A stretch of 64,000 nt of DNA from VAZQ01 sp963744275 (lineage in GTDB: Bacteria > Pseudomonadota > Alphaproteobacteria > Rhizobiales > Xanthobacteraceae). Under the pieces are notes generated by a model, which made no database searches, had not been told where the DNA came from, and worked only from the letters and a program-made list of their open reading frames with translations. Below, piece by piece: positions 25,565-36,100 of this stretch. The stretch lies in the NCBI GenBank assembly GCA_963744275.1, contig CAVUSX010000021.1, forward strand, positions 744,001-808,000, written 5' to 3'. Within the stretch, counting starts at the first letter, position 1; each line of letters opens with the position of its first letter. A program made the position numbers and the translations under genes.

Positions 25565-26971
25565 TCAGAAGTCGCCGGTCAGTGTCAGCCGCGGTCCGTG
25601 GTAGTAACGGTCCGCCTTCACGCTGTTTCCGGCCGCGTCGAAGGTCAGGAGCGCGCCCCAGAAGGCATCGATCCGGTAGCTCGCCGCGATCTTGACGTTC
25701 GGATTGATCCAGTAACCAACACCGAACTGGAGATCGGCGTTGAAAACAGTCGAGGGCAGCTTGGTTACGGTCGGACCAGAGTTGCCGCCAAGGCCAGGGA
25801 AGATACCAATGGTCGTGATGAGAGGAGTTATCGTAGCAGTGGTCGAAGTGGTCTGCTCGAATTTCTGCGTGCCGAACAGGGCAGCCGCATCGGCCAGATA
25901 ATCGAAGACCCAACCATCCCGAATCGGTATGGTTCCGTCCATGCCGATCCGCGGGCCGGCGCCACGGAACGAGCTGTTGGATGAATTGTTGTACAAGCTC
26001 GATAGTGTGACGCTGGTGGTGGTGCCGCCCCCAAGGGTCGGAACCGGGGTGGTAATGCCCGCGAAAGTCTCGGTTGAATTGAGACTTGCGCTGGAGTTGG
26101 CGGTGATCTCGGCCAGGCGAATTCCGGCCTTGAATTGCACCGCATCCTTGCCGACACCGAAATCCCGACCCACTGCAAAATCGACCAGCCCGTGGGTTTC
26201 CTTGTCGTTTCCGGTTGCCGTCGACGCGAGGGCAAGAGATCCAAGGCCTCCACCGCCGCCGCCAAGTCCAGACAAGCTGAAACTGCTTGAATTCGAGCCG
26301 GATGTCCTACCCTCGCCGTAGCGCACCTCCCCGCTGACATGCCATGGCGTGCCTGAGATGCGGTGATCAAAGCCGCCCGCCGCCTCGAATCCGAGCTTGG
26401 GTCTGAACCCGAAGAACCCCGGCAGGTTGCTGCCGCCGAGGAGTGTCAAATAGCCGCCGCCTGTGGGGTAGAAAACATCGACCGGATCGCCACCGGTCCA
26501 GATTGCTCCGCCTTCGACCCAGACCCTCGTTTCACCTTTATCCGCAGGCTGCGGCGCCTTGAACATCGCCACCGGGACATCCGCCGCATAGGCGCTCAAC
26601 GGCGAATCCGCGTCCGGCTTCGACTGCAAATGCAGCGGGATGCCCCCGGTCGCGGCCAGCGGCGTCTGGGCCGGGGGCTTGGGGGAGCGGCTGGTCGGGG
26701 ACGAGCGCGCGGGCGCCGCGGCGACGTGCTCCGGGTTCGAAGTATTTGCCTTCAGGGCTGCATTCTCTGCCAGCAGCCGATCGCGCTCGCGCAATGCGGC
26801 ATTTTCCTCGCGCAATCTGGCGAGGTCCTGTTTTAGGCGTTCCAGGCCGTCTGTATATTCCTTGTCGCCGGGTTCGGCCGCCACGGCCGGTGGGGGGAAG
26901 ACCGCGACGAGGCCCGCCGTCATCAGCGAAAGCACCCCAATTGAAACCGTACCGAGCAAAATCCGCTTCAT
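25565..26971 (-). CDS. Lpg1974-like pore-forming outer-membrane protein
   Basis: Outer-membrane barrel of 468 aa resembling the Legionella Lpg1974-like family. A signal peptide (MKRILLGTVSIGVLSLMTAG) ends near 'PAVAAE'. Residues 35-75 form a Leu/Glu/Arg-rich coiled coil ('LKQDLARLREENAALRER'), then a Pro/Ser-rich linker. The barrel begins near residue 140 ('VWVEGGAIWTGGDPVDVFYP'), has Ser/Asn/Gly-rich long loops and ends in 'YYHGPRLTLTGDF', with the terminal Phe for barrel insertion. The start at 26971 is chosen for the signal peptide. A coiled coil before a barrel suggests trimerisation or periplasmic anchoring. The AT-rich 27000-27085 stretch upstream probably holds the promoter. Confidence 0.82.
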   Translation of the reverse strand: MKRILLGTVSIGVLSLMTAGLVAVFPPPAVAAEPGDKEYTDGLERLKQDLARLREENAALRERDRLLAENAALKANTSNPEHVAAAPARSSPTSRSPKPPAQTPLAATGGIPLHLQSKPDADSPLSAYAADVPVAMFKAPQPADKGETRVWVEGGAIWTGGDPVDVFYPTGGGYLTLLGGSNLPGFFGFRPKLGFEAAGGFDHRISGTPWHVSGEVRYGEGRTSGSNSSSFSLSGLGGGGGGLGSLALASTATGNDKETHGLVDFAVGRDFGVGKDAVQFKAGIRLAEITANSSASLNSTETFAGITTPVPTLGGGTTTSVTLSSLYNNSSNSSFRGAGPRIGMDGTIPIRDGWVFDYLADAAALFGTQKFEQTTSTTATITPLITTIGIFPGLGGNSGPTVTKLPSTVFNADLQFGVGYWINPNVKIAASYRIDAFWGALLTFDAAGNSVKADRYYHGPRLTLTGDF

Positions 26972-27185
26972 GTAACCCACCCCCAAAGCCGGCGCTGCCA
27001 TATGTAGATATAGCGTCTAAGGATCGTGCCGGCTGTCACATATCGGCAACTACTGGCAAAAATTAACCGATTTTTAACGTGATATTTGCGGCGGTTGGGA
27101 TGGCCCAGACCGAAAACGCGCCGGGCGCCGGACCGGAGAGCGTGATAGAAAGATGCCCGGCAGAACCGGCACATGAGACGGCCAT

Positions 27186-28097
27186 ATGCACTCATCGGAA
27201 GACGGTCGAACCCGCGAGGCGGCCGGATCCGAGGCGCAGGCGGTGGCCGAACAACCCAAGTCCGGCATCGTGTGGCTCGCGTCCTATCCGAAATCGGGCA
27301 ATACCTGGACGCGCTCGTTCTTGCACAACCTCGCCAAGATCAAATCCGGGGAGGAGGACGAGCAGAGCATCAACGCCATGACCCGCTACACGGTCTGGGA
27401 CATCGCGATGCCGCTTTACGCCAAGGCGCTCGGATACGAGCCGACCGACCAGCACCGCGACGAGATCGCACGCGTCCGGTTGCAGGTGCAGCAGCGGATT
27501 GCCGACTCCCTGGAGGGCCTGATCTTCGCCAAGACCCATTCGGCCCTGGTCATGAACCGGGGCCACAGCACGATTAATTTTTCGGTGACGTCCGGGGCCG
27601 TTTACATCGTTCGCAATCCGCTCGACGTGGCCATTTCCTACGCCCACCACATGGGGCGGCCTCTCGACGACGCGATCGAGCTCATGGCGATGGACGGACT
27701 CGAGTCGCCGATTGGTTCGAACGCCGTCTTCGAGGTCTACAGCTCTTGGAGCGAGCATGTCTTCAGTTGGACCCGCAAGCCGCATCCTTCGATCTACGTC
27801 ATGCGCTATGAGGACATGCTGGCTGAACCCGCAAAAGCATTCGGCGGGCTGGCCCGCCATCTCTTGTTTGGGGCGTCGCCGGCCGAGATCGAGCTCGCGA
27901 TCGAACGCTCGTCGTTCAGCCGGCTGCGGGCGCAGGAGGAAAAGCAGGGGTTCATCGAGAGGCCAAAGGAGGCCGAGCGTTTTTTTCGCGAGGGACGCTC
28001 CGGACAGTGGAGAGAGGTTCTGTCGCGCGCGCAGATCAGCCGCATCGTCCACGATCACGGCGCACAAATGGCGCGTTTCGGCTATTCGCCCGACTAG
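27186..28097 (+). CDS. PAPS-dependent sulfotransferase
   Basis: Cytoplasmic sulfotransferase, 303 aa, expected to move sulfate from PAPS to a hydroxyl group. The 5'-phosphosulfate loop is 'LASYPKSGNTW' (31-41) and the 3'-phosphate site is 'VYIVRNPLDVAISYAHH', both in the canonical order. 'VMRYEDMLAEPAKAFGGLAR' and 'GRSGQWREVL' near the C terminus match the last helix and the R-x-G-x-x-G-x-W-like segment. The first 25 residues are variable and could be trimmed if translation begins later. No sulfate-activation (cysDN/nodPQ) genes are nearby. The acceptor could be a polysaccharide or lipid, but nothing here identifies it. Confidence 0.88.
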   Translation: MHSSEDGRTREAAGSEAQAVAEQPKSGIVWLASYPKSGNTWTRSFLHNLAKIKSGEEDEQSINAMTRYTVWDIAMPLYAKALGYEPTDQHRDEIARVRLQVQQRIADSLEGLIFAKTHSALVMNRGHSTINFSVTSGAVYIVRNPLDVAISYAHHMGRPLDDAIELMAMDGLESPIGSNAVFEVYSSWSEHVFSWTRKPHPSIYVMRYEDMLAEPAKAFGGLARHLLFGASPAEIELAIERSSFSRLRAQEEKQGFIERPKEAERFFREGRSGQWREVLSRAQISRIVHDHGAQMARFGYSPD

Positions 28098-28464
28098 CAT
28101 TCGCCCAGAGGCCCCAGTCGGACGATTCCGGGGGCCCCCGCTGGTTCATCAAGCCATTGATGACATTCACGTATTCAATCCGCTGAGTCGCCAATTCGGC
28201 CCCGAGCCGGAACTCCCGCTCGCCGCCGTAGAAACCGGCAAACATTTCCTTTATTTAAGTGGCCCGCCGGACCCAGTTTGATAATTTGGGTTCGTCGCCG
28301 GCCGCCGGGCGAGCGCGCCGTTCTTGATGCTCGTTCGGGCAATCCCGGATACGGGTGTCGCTGGGGCATCGAAGGCCAATCATGAATCTCATGGGTGATC
28401 GCATTGACGGGCCGGCAGGGTTTCCGGCTCAAGCCGGCCGGCCGGCCGTTTTCGGGTGCCGGCC
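28098..28464. other. 367-bp intergenic region before the RND operon
   Basis: I find no convincing gene here. A G+C-rich inverted run of CCGG units lies at about 28425-28450. A more AT-rich patch near 28250-28260 could be part of a promoter for the efflux operon. No repeat of the window's palindrome families is present. Confidence 0.35.
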
Positions 28465-29916
28465 ATGATGCGAGCGATCCGGCGCATCGCCATCCTGGCC
28501 TGCCTGGCCCTGATCGGCGGGGTTACGTATTGGTATCTCGGCCCCGGCCAGCCACCGCAGCAGAAGCAGGCCCAGCAAAAGGGGCCCGGCGGCGGTTTTC
28601 GCCGCGGCGGCGGCAATCCCAATGACACCGTTCCGGTCCTGGCGATTGCGGCGCGGCTGGCCGATGTGCCGGTCTATCTGGACGGCGTCGGCACCGCCAA
28701 GGCGCTCAATACCGTCCTGGTGCGCAGCCAAGTCGATGGCAAGCTGATGAAGATCGACTTCAAGGAGGGACAGGAGGTCGCCCAGGGGTCGGTCATCGCC
28801 AAGATCGATCCGACCCTCTACCAGGCCCAATACGATATCGCGGTCGCCAAGAAGGCGCAGGATGAGGCGCTGCTCGCCAACGCCAAGCTCGATCTCGAGC
28901 GCTACACCAGGCTGCTCGCCACCAACGCGGTGCAGAAGCAGCAGGTCGACACCCAGAAGGCGACGGTCGATCAGCTGACGGCGCAGACGCAGTCCGACCA
29001 GGCTTCGATCAACAACGCCAAGGCGACCCTCGACTATACGGACGTGGTGGCCCCGCTGACCGGGCTGACCGGCATCCGTCAGGTCGATGAGGGCAATATC
29101 ATTCATGCCTCCGACGCGACCGGGATCGTGACCATCACCCAGATCAAGCCGATCGCGGTCCTGTTCAACCTGCCGCAGCAGAATCTGCCCGACCTCAACA
29201 AAGGCATGGCGAAGGGCGAATTGCCGGTGCAGGCGGTCGCCGCCGACGGCACCGCGGTGCTCGACCGCGGAAAGGTCACGGTGATCAACAATCAGGTCGA
29301 CCAGACCACCGGCACCGTCCAGCTCAAGGGCGAGTTCCCCAACACCAATGTCCAGCTGTGGCCCGGCCAGTTCGTCAACATTCGGGTCTTGATCAACACG
29401 CTGCGCCAGAGCGTCGTGGTGCCGACCGCGGCGGTCCAGCGCGGACCCGACAACACATTCGTCTATGTGGTCAAGGACGACAACACGGTCACGGTGCGAC
29501 CCATCATGGTGCAGCAGCAGGACGATCTGCAGGCCGTGATCGCGAGCGGCCTGATGGCGGGCGAGCGCGTCGTCACCACCGGGTTCGGGCGGCTCGCGGA
29601 GGGCACCAAGGTCGAGGTGACCAGCGCCGAGGAGGCCGGCCAGATCGCGACCGATCCGTCGCAGCGGCCCACGCGTCCGAGCGGCGGCGCCCCCAAGGGT
29701 AAAGGCCAGGGGCAAGGCGGCCAGCGCCAGCAGGGCGCCGCCGCCGGCACACCGGGTGCACGGGTGCCGGGTGCGGCGGCCGTCGGGCAGGACGGCCAGT
29801 CGGCGACCGATCCGTCGCAACCACCCCCGCAGCGCCGCGGTGGTGGCGGCGGCGCCCCCAAGGGCGGCGGGCCGCCCGCGCCAGCCGCCGGAGGCACGCC
29901 GAGCGTAACGCAATGA
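28465..29916 (+). CDS. RND efflux periplasmic adaptor (MdtA-like)
   Basis: Membrane-fusion protein of a tripartite efflux pump, 483 aa. After a signal anchor ('IRRIAILACLALIGGVTYW'), a lipoyl half-motif 'VLVRSQVDGKLMKIDFKEGQ' is followed by a helical hairpin ('QYDIAVAKKAQDEALLANAK'), then the second lipoyl half and barrel ('DYTDVVAPLTGLTGIRQVDE'). The last 90 residues are a Gly/Pro/Gln-rich disordered tail with an internal repeat around 'ATDPSQ'. Two ATG codons (28465 and 28468) are possible starts. The stop overlaps the first permease start by 4 bp (ATGA). The dual-permease layout is that of MdtABC pumps. Confidence 0.9.
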   Translation: MMRAIRRIAILACLALIGGVTYWYLGPGQPPQQKQAQQKGPGGGFRRGGGNPNDTVPVLAIAARLADVPVYLDGVGTAKALNTVLVRSQVDGKLMKIDFKEGQEVAQGSVIAKIDPTLYQAQYDIAVAKKAQDEALLANAKLDLERYTRLLATNAVQKQQVDTQKATVDQLTAQTQSDQASINNAKATLDYTDVVAPLTGLTGIRQVDEGNIIHASDATGIVTITQIKPIAVLFNLPQQNLPDLNKGMAKGELPVQAVAADGTAVLDRGKVTVINNQVDQTTGTVQLKGEFPNTNVQLWPGQFVNIRVLINTLRQSVVVPTAAVQRGPDNTFVYVVKDDNTVTVRPIMVQQQDDLQAVIASGLMAGERVVTTGFGRLAEGTKVEVTSAEEAGQIATDPSQRPTRPSGGAPKGKGQGQGGQRQQGAAAGTPGARVPGAAAVGQDGQSATDPSQPPPQRRGGGGGAPKGGGPPAPAAGGTPSVTQ

Positions 29917-32900
29917 GCGTATCCTCGCCCTTCATCCACCGCCCGATTGCCACATCGTTGCTCGGCATTGCGGTGATGCTGGGCGGCATTCTGGGTTACT
30001 TCTGGCTGCCGATCGCGTCGCTGCCGCAGGTCGACTTTCCCACCATTCAGGTCACCACGCAGCTCCCGGGCGCCAGTCCCGACACCATGGCTTCGCTGGT
30101 GACCGCGCCGCTCGAGCGGCAGTTCGGGATCATTCCCTCGCTCACCACCATGACGTCGTCGAGCTCGTTCGGGATCAGCCAGATCACGCTGCAGTTCGAT
30201 CTCAGCCGCGACATCAATTCCGCCGCCCAGGACGTGCAGGCCGGCATCAACGCGGCCGGATCGACGCTGCCGCGGACGCTGCCCTATCCGCCGAACTACT
30301 CCAAGGTCAACCCGGCCGACGCCCCGATCGTGACGCTGGCGCTCACCTCCAGCACCATCTCGATGCGGCAGCTCAGCGATCTCGCCGACAGCCTGCTGGC
30401 GCAGCGGCTGAGCGAGCTCTCGGGGGTGGGGCGGGTCACGGTCGAGGGCAATCTGCGGCCGGCGGTGCGCATCCAGGCCGACCTGGCGCGGCTCGCCAAC
30501 TACGGCATCTCGATGGAGGACCTGCGCAACGTGATCGTCGGCGCCAATGTGGCGGGCGCCAAGGGCTCGCTCGACGGCGCGCACCAGTCCTACACGATCG
30601 CGGCCAACGACCAGATCGCCGCCGCCAGCGCCTATCGTGACGTGGTGGTGACCTATCGCAACCAGGCGCCGGTGTTCATCAAGGACGTGGCCGACGTGGT
30701 CGACGGCCTCGAGAACACCAAGGTGGGCGGCTGGTATCAGGGCACGCCGGCCATCATCGTCGACATTCAGCGCCAGCCCGGCGCCAATGTGATCGCCACC
30801 GTCCAGGGCATCCAAAAAGAGCTGCCGCGGCTGCAGCGCTCGGTCCCGGCCGGCGCCACGCTCGCGGTCGTGCACGACAGCACCACCACCATCCGGGCCT
30901 CGATCAAGGACGTCCAGATCACCCTGATCCTGAGCATCGCGCTGGTGGTCATGGTGGTGTTCATCTTCCTGCGCACCGTCCGCGCCACCATCATCGCGGG
31001 CGTCGCCTTGCCGTTGTCGCTGATCGCGACCTTCGGGGTCATGTGGTTCTGCGGCTTCAGCCTCGACAACCTGTCCCTGATGGCGCTCACGATCGGCACC
31101 GGCTTCGTGGTCGACGACGCGATCGTGATGATCGAGAACATCGTGCGCCACATGGAGGAGGGCGAAGGTCCGTTCGAGGCGGCGCTCGAGGGCGCGCGCG
31201 AGATCGGCTTCACGGTGATCTCGCTGACGCTCTCGCTCATCGCCGTGTTCATTCCGCTCTTGTTCATGACCGGTATCGTGGGCCGCATGTTCAGGGAGTT
31301 CGCCCTGACGCTCACCATCGCGGTGGTGACCTCGGCGGTGGTCTCGCTGACGCTCACCCCGATGATGTGCAGCCGCCTGTTGCGGCAGCACGCCGAATCC
31401 GGCGGCAATTTCATCACGCGGAAATTCCATCGCATGATGGATTCGGTCGTGAACGTCTACCGCCGCACCCTCGAATGGGTGCTGGGCCACGAGTTCCTCA
31501 CCCTCGTGGTCACGCTGGCGACGTTCGGCGCCACGGTCTGGCTCTACGTGATCATACCGAAAGGCTTCCTGCCGCTGCAGGACACCGGCCTCATCTATGC
31601 CGTGATGGAGGGCGGGCAGGACGTATCGTTCATCGAGATGCAGCGGCTCAGCGCCGACATCGAAAGCACGATCCGCCGGGACCCCGACGTGACCGGGGTC
31701 GTCTCCGTGATCGGGGTCACGCCGCTCAATGCCACCCCGAACGCCGGCCGGCTCGCCATCACGCTGCTCCCGCGCGACGAGCGCACCGCGACCGTCTCGG
31801 CCATCATCGACCGATTGAAGATCCAGGTCCGCAAGGTCCCGGGCACGGTGGTGTATTTCCAACCCGTGCAGGACATCCAGATCTCCACCCGCACCAGCCG
31901 CGCGCAGTTCCAATACACGCTGACCGGCACCAGTTCGGACGAGGTCAACGATTGGGCGGGGCGTCTCGCCGCCAGCCTGCAATCGTCCCCCGTCATGGTC
32001 GACGTCGCTTCCGATGCGCAGAACGACGGCCTGCGCATGATGATCCAGATCGACCGCCCGACCGCCGGGCGGCTCGGCGTGTCGATGCAAACCGTGGTCG
32101 ACACCTTGGACGACGCCTACGGACAGCGGCAGATTTCAACCATCTATGCCCAGGCCAACCAGTACCGCGTCATCCTGGAGGCGACGCCGCAGTACCAGAG
32201 CGACCCCAACTCGCTCTCGAAGCTCTACGTTCCGGCCGCCGGCACCCAGGCGGCCGCCGCCCAGACCTCGTTGACGGCGGGCGCCTCGCCGACCCAGCTG
32301 CTCACCACCGAGGGCGCCGCGCAGGTGCCGTTGAGCGCGCTGGCGCAGTTCAAATACACCACCGCCCCGCTGGTGATCTCCCACCAGGAGCAGTTTCCGG
32401 CGGTCACCATCAGCTTCAACCTGGCGCCCAATGCGGCGCTGAGCGACGCGGTGGCGGTGATCTCGGCCGCCGAGCAGAGCATCGGCGTGCCGACCTCGGT
32501 GATCGGCAGCTATTCCGGGGATGCGGCCGAGTTCGGCAAGTCGCTGGCCGGCGAGCCCTGGCTCATCCTGGCGGCCGCCGTCACCATCTACATCGTGCTC
32601 GGCGTCCTGTACGAGAGCTTCATCCATCCGCTGACCATCCTGTCCACGCTGCCGTCGGCGGGCGTGGGGGCGCTGCTCGCCCTCATGCTGTACGGCTACG
32701 ACCTTTCGGTCATCGCCCTCATCGGCATCGTGCTGCTGATGGGCATCGTGAAGAAGAACGCGATCATGATGATCGATTTCGCGCTCGAGGCGGAGCGCGT
32801 GCAGGGCCTGTCCCCGCGCGACTCCATCCTGCAGGCCTCGTTGCTGCGCTTCCGCCCCATCATGATGACGACGCTGGCGGCCTTGTTCGGGGCGCTGCCG

Positions 32901-33125
32901 CTGGCGCTCGAAAGCGGCACCGGCTCCGAGCTGCGCAATCCGCTCGGCGTCACCATCGTGGGCGGCCTGTTGCTGAGCCAGCTGCTGACGCTCTACACGA
33001 CCCCGGTCATCTATCTGCAGATGGAGCGGGTGCGGGCGTGGCTGACCGGCCAGGCGCCGCAGCTGTCGGAGCCCGAGCTCGCCCTGCCGCTGGCGCCCGA
33101 GCCCTCGCAACGGCCGGCGGAGTAA
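29913..33125 (+). CDS. RND efflux permease, MdtB-like
   Basis: Proton-driven inner-membrane efflux pump subunit, 1070 aa, the usual RND length. The N terminus 'SPFIHRPIATSLLGIAVML' is the first membrane helix, and two large periplasmic porter domains alternate with helix bundles. The proton-relay Asp pair is in 'GTGFVVDDAIVMIENIVR' of helix four. A second helix bundle has 'LLMGIVKKNAIMMIDFALEA'. It overlaps the adaptor gene by 4 bp, and the second permease starts 6 bp after its stop, so all three are co-expressed and probably form a mixed trimer as in MdtBC. The substrate range is unknown; detergents, bile-like compounds or novobiocin are typical of MdtABC. Confidence 0.93.
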   Translation: MSVSSPFIHRPIATSLLGIAVMLGGILGYFWLPIASLPQVDFPTIQVTTQLPGASPDTMASLVTAPLERQFGIIPSLTTMTSSSSFGISQITLQFDLSRDINSAAQDVQAGINAAGSTLPRTLPYPPNYSKVNPADAPIVTLALTSSTISMRQLSDLADSLLAQRLSELSGVGRVTVEGNLRPAVRIQADLARLANYGISMEDLRNVIVGANVAGAKGSLDGAHQSYTIAANDQIAAASAYRDVVVTYRNQAPVFIKDVADVVDGLENTKVGGWYQGTPAIIVDIQRQPGANVIATVQGIQKELPRLQRSVPAGATLAVVHDSTTTIRASIKDVQITLILSIALVVMVVFIFLRTVRATIIAGVALPLSLIATFGVMWFCGFSLDNLSLMALTIGTGFVVDDAIVMIENIVRHMEEGEGPFEAALEGAREIGFTVISLTLSLIAVFIPLLFMTGIVGRMFREFALTLTIAVVTSAVVSLTLTPMMCSRLLRQHAESGGNFITRKFHRMMDSVVNVYRRTLEWVLGHEFLTLVVTLATFGATVWLYVIIPKGFLPLQDTGLIYAVMEGGQDVSFIEMQRLSADIESTIRRDPDVTGVVSVIGVTPLNATPNAGRLAITLLPRDERTATVSAIIDRLKIQVRKVPGTVVYFQPVQDIQISTRTSRAQFQYTLTGTSSDEVNDWAGRLAASLQSSPVMVDVASDAQNDGLRMMIQIDRPTAGRLGVSMQTVVDTLDDAYGQRQISTIYAQANQYRVILEATPQYQSDPNSLSKLYVPAAGTQAAAAQTSLTAGASPTQLLTTEGAAQVPLSALAQFKYTTAPLVISHQEQFPAVTISFNLAPNAALSDAVAVISAAEQSIGVPTSVIGSYSGDAAEFGKSLAGEPWLILAAAVTIYIVLGVLYESFIHPLTILSTLPSAGVGALLALMLYGYDLSVIALIGIVLLMGIVKKNAIMMIDFALEAERVQGLSPRDSILQASLLRFRPIMMTTLAALFGALPLALESGTGSELRNPLGVTIVGGLLLSQLLTLYTTPVIYLQMERVRAWLTGQAPQLSEPELALPLAPEPSQRPAE

Positions 33126-33131
33126 GCTGCG

Positions 33132-36100
33132 ATGAACTTCTCGGAGCCGTTCATCAGACGCCCGATCGGCACCGCGCTCATCGCCATCGGGTTGTTCCTG
33201 ATCGGTCTGGTGGCCTACCAGCTGCTGCCGGTCTCCAGCATGCCGACCGTGGACTTTCCCACCATCTCGGTCAGCGCGAACCGGCCGGGCGCCGACCCGG
33301 AGACCATGGCGGCCACCGTCGCGGCGCCGCTCGAGCGCCGGCTGGGAGAAATTCCCGGCGTCACCGAGCTCACCTCGCGCAGCTCGCTCGGGCTGACCCG
33401 CATCTCGATCCAGTTCGCTCTTAACCGCAACATCGACGGCGCCGCGCGCGACGTGCAGGGCGCCATCAACGCCGCCATCGCGGATCTGCCGGGCGACCTG
33501 CAGGCGACACCGTCGTTCCGGAAATCGAATCCGGCCGCCATTCCGATCCTGATCCTGGCGCTGACCTCCCGGACGGTGTCGCCGAGCGCCATCTACGATG
33601 CGGCCGACACGGTGGTGGCGCAGCGTCTCTCCCAGGTCAAAGGCGTCGCCGAGGTGAGCGTCAACGGCGCCGAGCAACCCTCGATCCGGGTGCGGGTCAA
33701 TCCGCTCGCGCTCGCCAATATGGGGCTGGGCCTCGAGGACGTGCGCACCGCCATCGCCAACGAGAACGCGGCCGGTCCGCTCGGCGTGTTCGAGGGCGGC
33801 GATCGCGCCGTCACGATCGGGATCAACGATCAGCTGCGCACCGCCTCCGAATACGACCCGATCGTGGTGAAAGCCGCCAACGGCACCGTGGTGCGCCTGT
33901 CCGCGGTCGCGTCGATCGAGCCCGGCGTGCGCAACACGCTGTCGGCCGGCTGGTACAACAAGCAGCCCTCGGTGCTGTTGGTGATCACCAAGGATTCCAC
34001 CGCCAACGTGATCGAGACCGTCGACAACATCTTCGAGGTCCTGCCCGACATCCAACGCTACATCCCGGCGGGTATCGACATATCGGTGCTGTCCGACCGC
34101 ACCAACACGATCCGCGCCAGCATCCACGATATGCAGCTCACGCTCCTCGTCACCATCGCGCTGGTCATGATGGTGGTGTTCCTGTTCCTGCGCCGCCTCG
34201 CGGCCACCATCGCGGCCGGCATCACGGTTCCGCTCGCCCTCGCCGGCACCTGCGCGGCGATGTGGGTGGCCGGCTTCTCGATCGACAATCTATCCCTGAT
34301 GGCGCTGGTGGTGTCGGTCGGCTTCGTGGTCGACGACGCCATCGTCATGATCGAGAACGCCTTCCGCAATATCGAGAAGGGCCTCTCCCCGATGCAGGCG
34401 GCCTATGAGGGCGCCCGCCAGATCGGCTTTACCGTCATCTCGATCAGCATCTCGCTGATCGCGGCCTTCATCCCGTTGTTGTTCATGAGCGGCGTGGTCG
34501 GGCGCGTGTTCCGGGAATTCTCCGTGACGCTGGCCTTCGCGATCATCATCTCCACATTCGTCTCGCTGTCGGTGACCCCGATGATCGTGGCGCATTTCGT
34601 GCGCGCGCCCCCCAGCCCCGACGCGACGCTGTTCGACCGCGTGGTCGAGCGGTTCTTGTCCGGGATGACGCGGCTGTACGGGCGCACCCTCACCCTGGTG
34701 CTCGAAAGCCGCGGCCTGATGCTGGTCGTCATGGCGGCCACCCTGGCGCTCACCGCCTATCTCTACGACATCGCCCCGAAGGGCTATTTCCCGCGCGACG
34801 ATACCGGCCTGATCTTCGGCGGCACCCAGGCTTCGCCCGACATCTCGTTCCAGTCCATGTATGTGCTGCAGCAGAAGGCGGCCGACATCGTGCTGTCCGA
34901 TCCGGCGGTGTCGGGGGTCGGCTCCTCGATCGGCAGCTCGGGCTACAATTCCTCGGTCAACCGGGGCACCCTGTTCATCAGCCTGAAGCCGCTGTCCGAG
35001 CGGGGCATCAGCGCGGAGGCGGTGATCAACCGGCTGCGGCCCAAGGTCGCCAATATCCCGGGCTTGAGCGTCTTCATGTTCGCCCTGCAGGACGTGCGGG
35101 CCGGCGCCCGCCAGGCCAATTCGACCTACCAGTTCACGCTCTGGGATCCGGACTACCAGGAGATGGTCCAATGGGCGCCGCTCGTTCTCGACAAGCTCAA
35201 GACCGTGCCCCAAATCACCGATGTGAGCACCGACCGCCAGCCGGGCGGGCTGCAGGCCAACGTGCTCATCGATCGAACGGCTGCGGCGAAGCTCAAAGTG
35301 CGCATCCAGGACATCGACAGCGCGCTCAATGACGCCTTCGGGCAGCGGCAGATCTCGACGCTGTTCACGCAACGCAACGAATACCGCGTGGTGATGGAGA
35401 TCGATCCGCAGTACCAGCGCGATCCCCTCGACGTCAGCCGCATCTACGTGAGCAGCTCGAGCGGGACGCAGGTGCCGCTGTCGGCCGTGACCAAGGTGGT
35501 GCGCGGATTGCAGCCGCTGGTCATCAACCACCAGGGACAGTTTCCGGCGGCGACGCTGAGCTTCAATCTGGCCGAGAACATCACGCTGGACGAAGCCACC
35601 AGCGCGGTCGACCGCGCGGTGGCCGAGCTGCACATGCCCGACACGCTGCACGCCGATTACGCCGGCGACGCGCTCGCTTATCGCAATTCGATCGTCGGCC
35701 AGCTGTTGTTGATCGGCGCGGCGCTGGTCGCGGTCTATATCGTGCTGGGCGTGCTGTACGAGAGCCTCGCCCATCCGCTGACCATCATCTCGACGTTGCC
35801 CTCGGCGGGGCTCGGCGCGCTGTTGGCGCTGCAGATCTCGAAAACCGACCTGTCGCTGATCGCCTTCATCGGGATCATCCTGTTGATCGGCATCGTCAAG
35901 AAGAACGGCATCATGATGGTCGACTTCGCGCTCGAGGGCGAGCGTGGACGCGGGCTCGAGCCGCAGCAGGCGATCTTCGAGGCCTGCCTGGCGCGGTTTC
36001 GCCCGATCATGATGACCACGGCGGCGGCGCTGCTCGGCGCCTTGCCGCTGGTGATCGCGACCGGGCCCGGATCGGAGCTGCGCCGGCCGCTCGGCATCAC

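Noticed and set aside
28036..28245. Small minus-strand gene before the RND operon
   Set aside because: The 69-residue translation overlaps the sulfotransferase end, lacks a ribosome site and has no family look.
29463..32090. 875-codon open frame on the - strand
   Set aside because: It is the complement of the RND adaptor and permease genes and has the low-complexity make-up typical of antisense frames.
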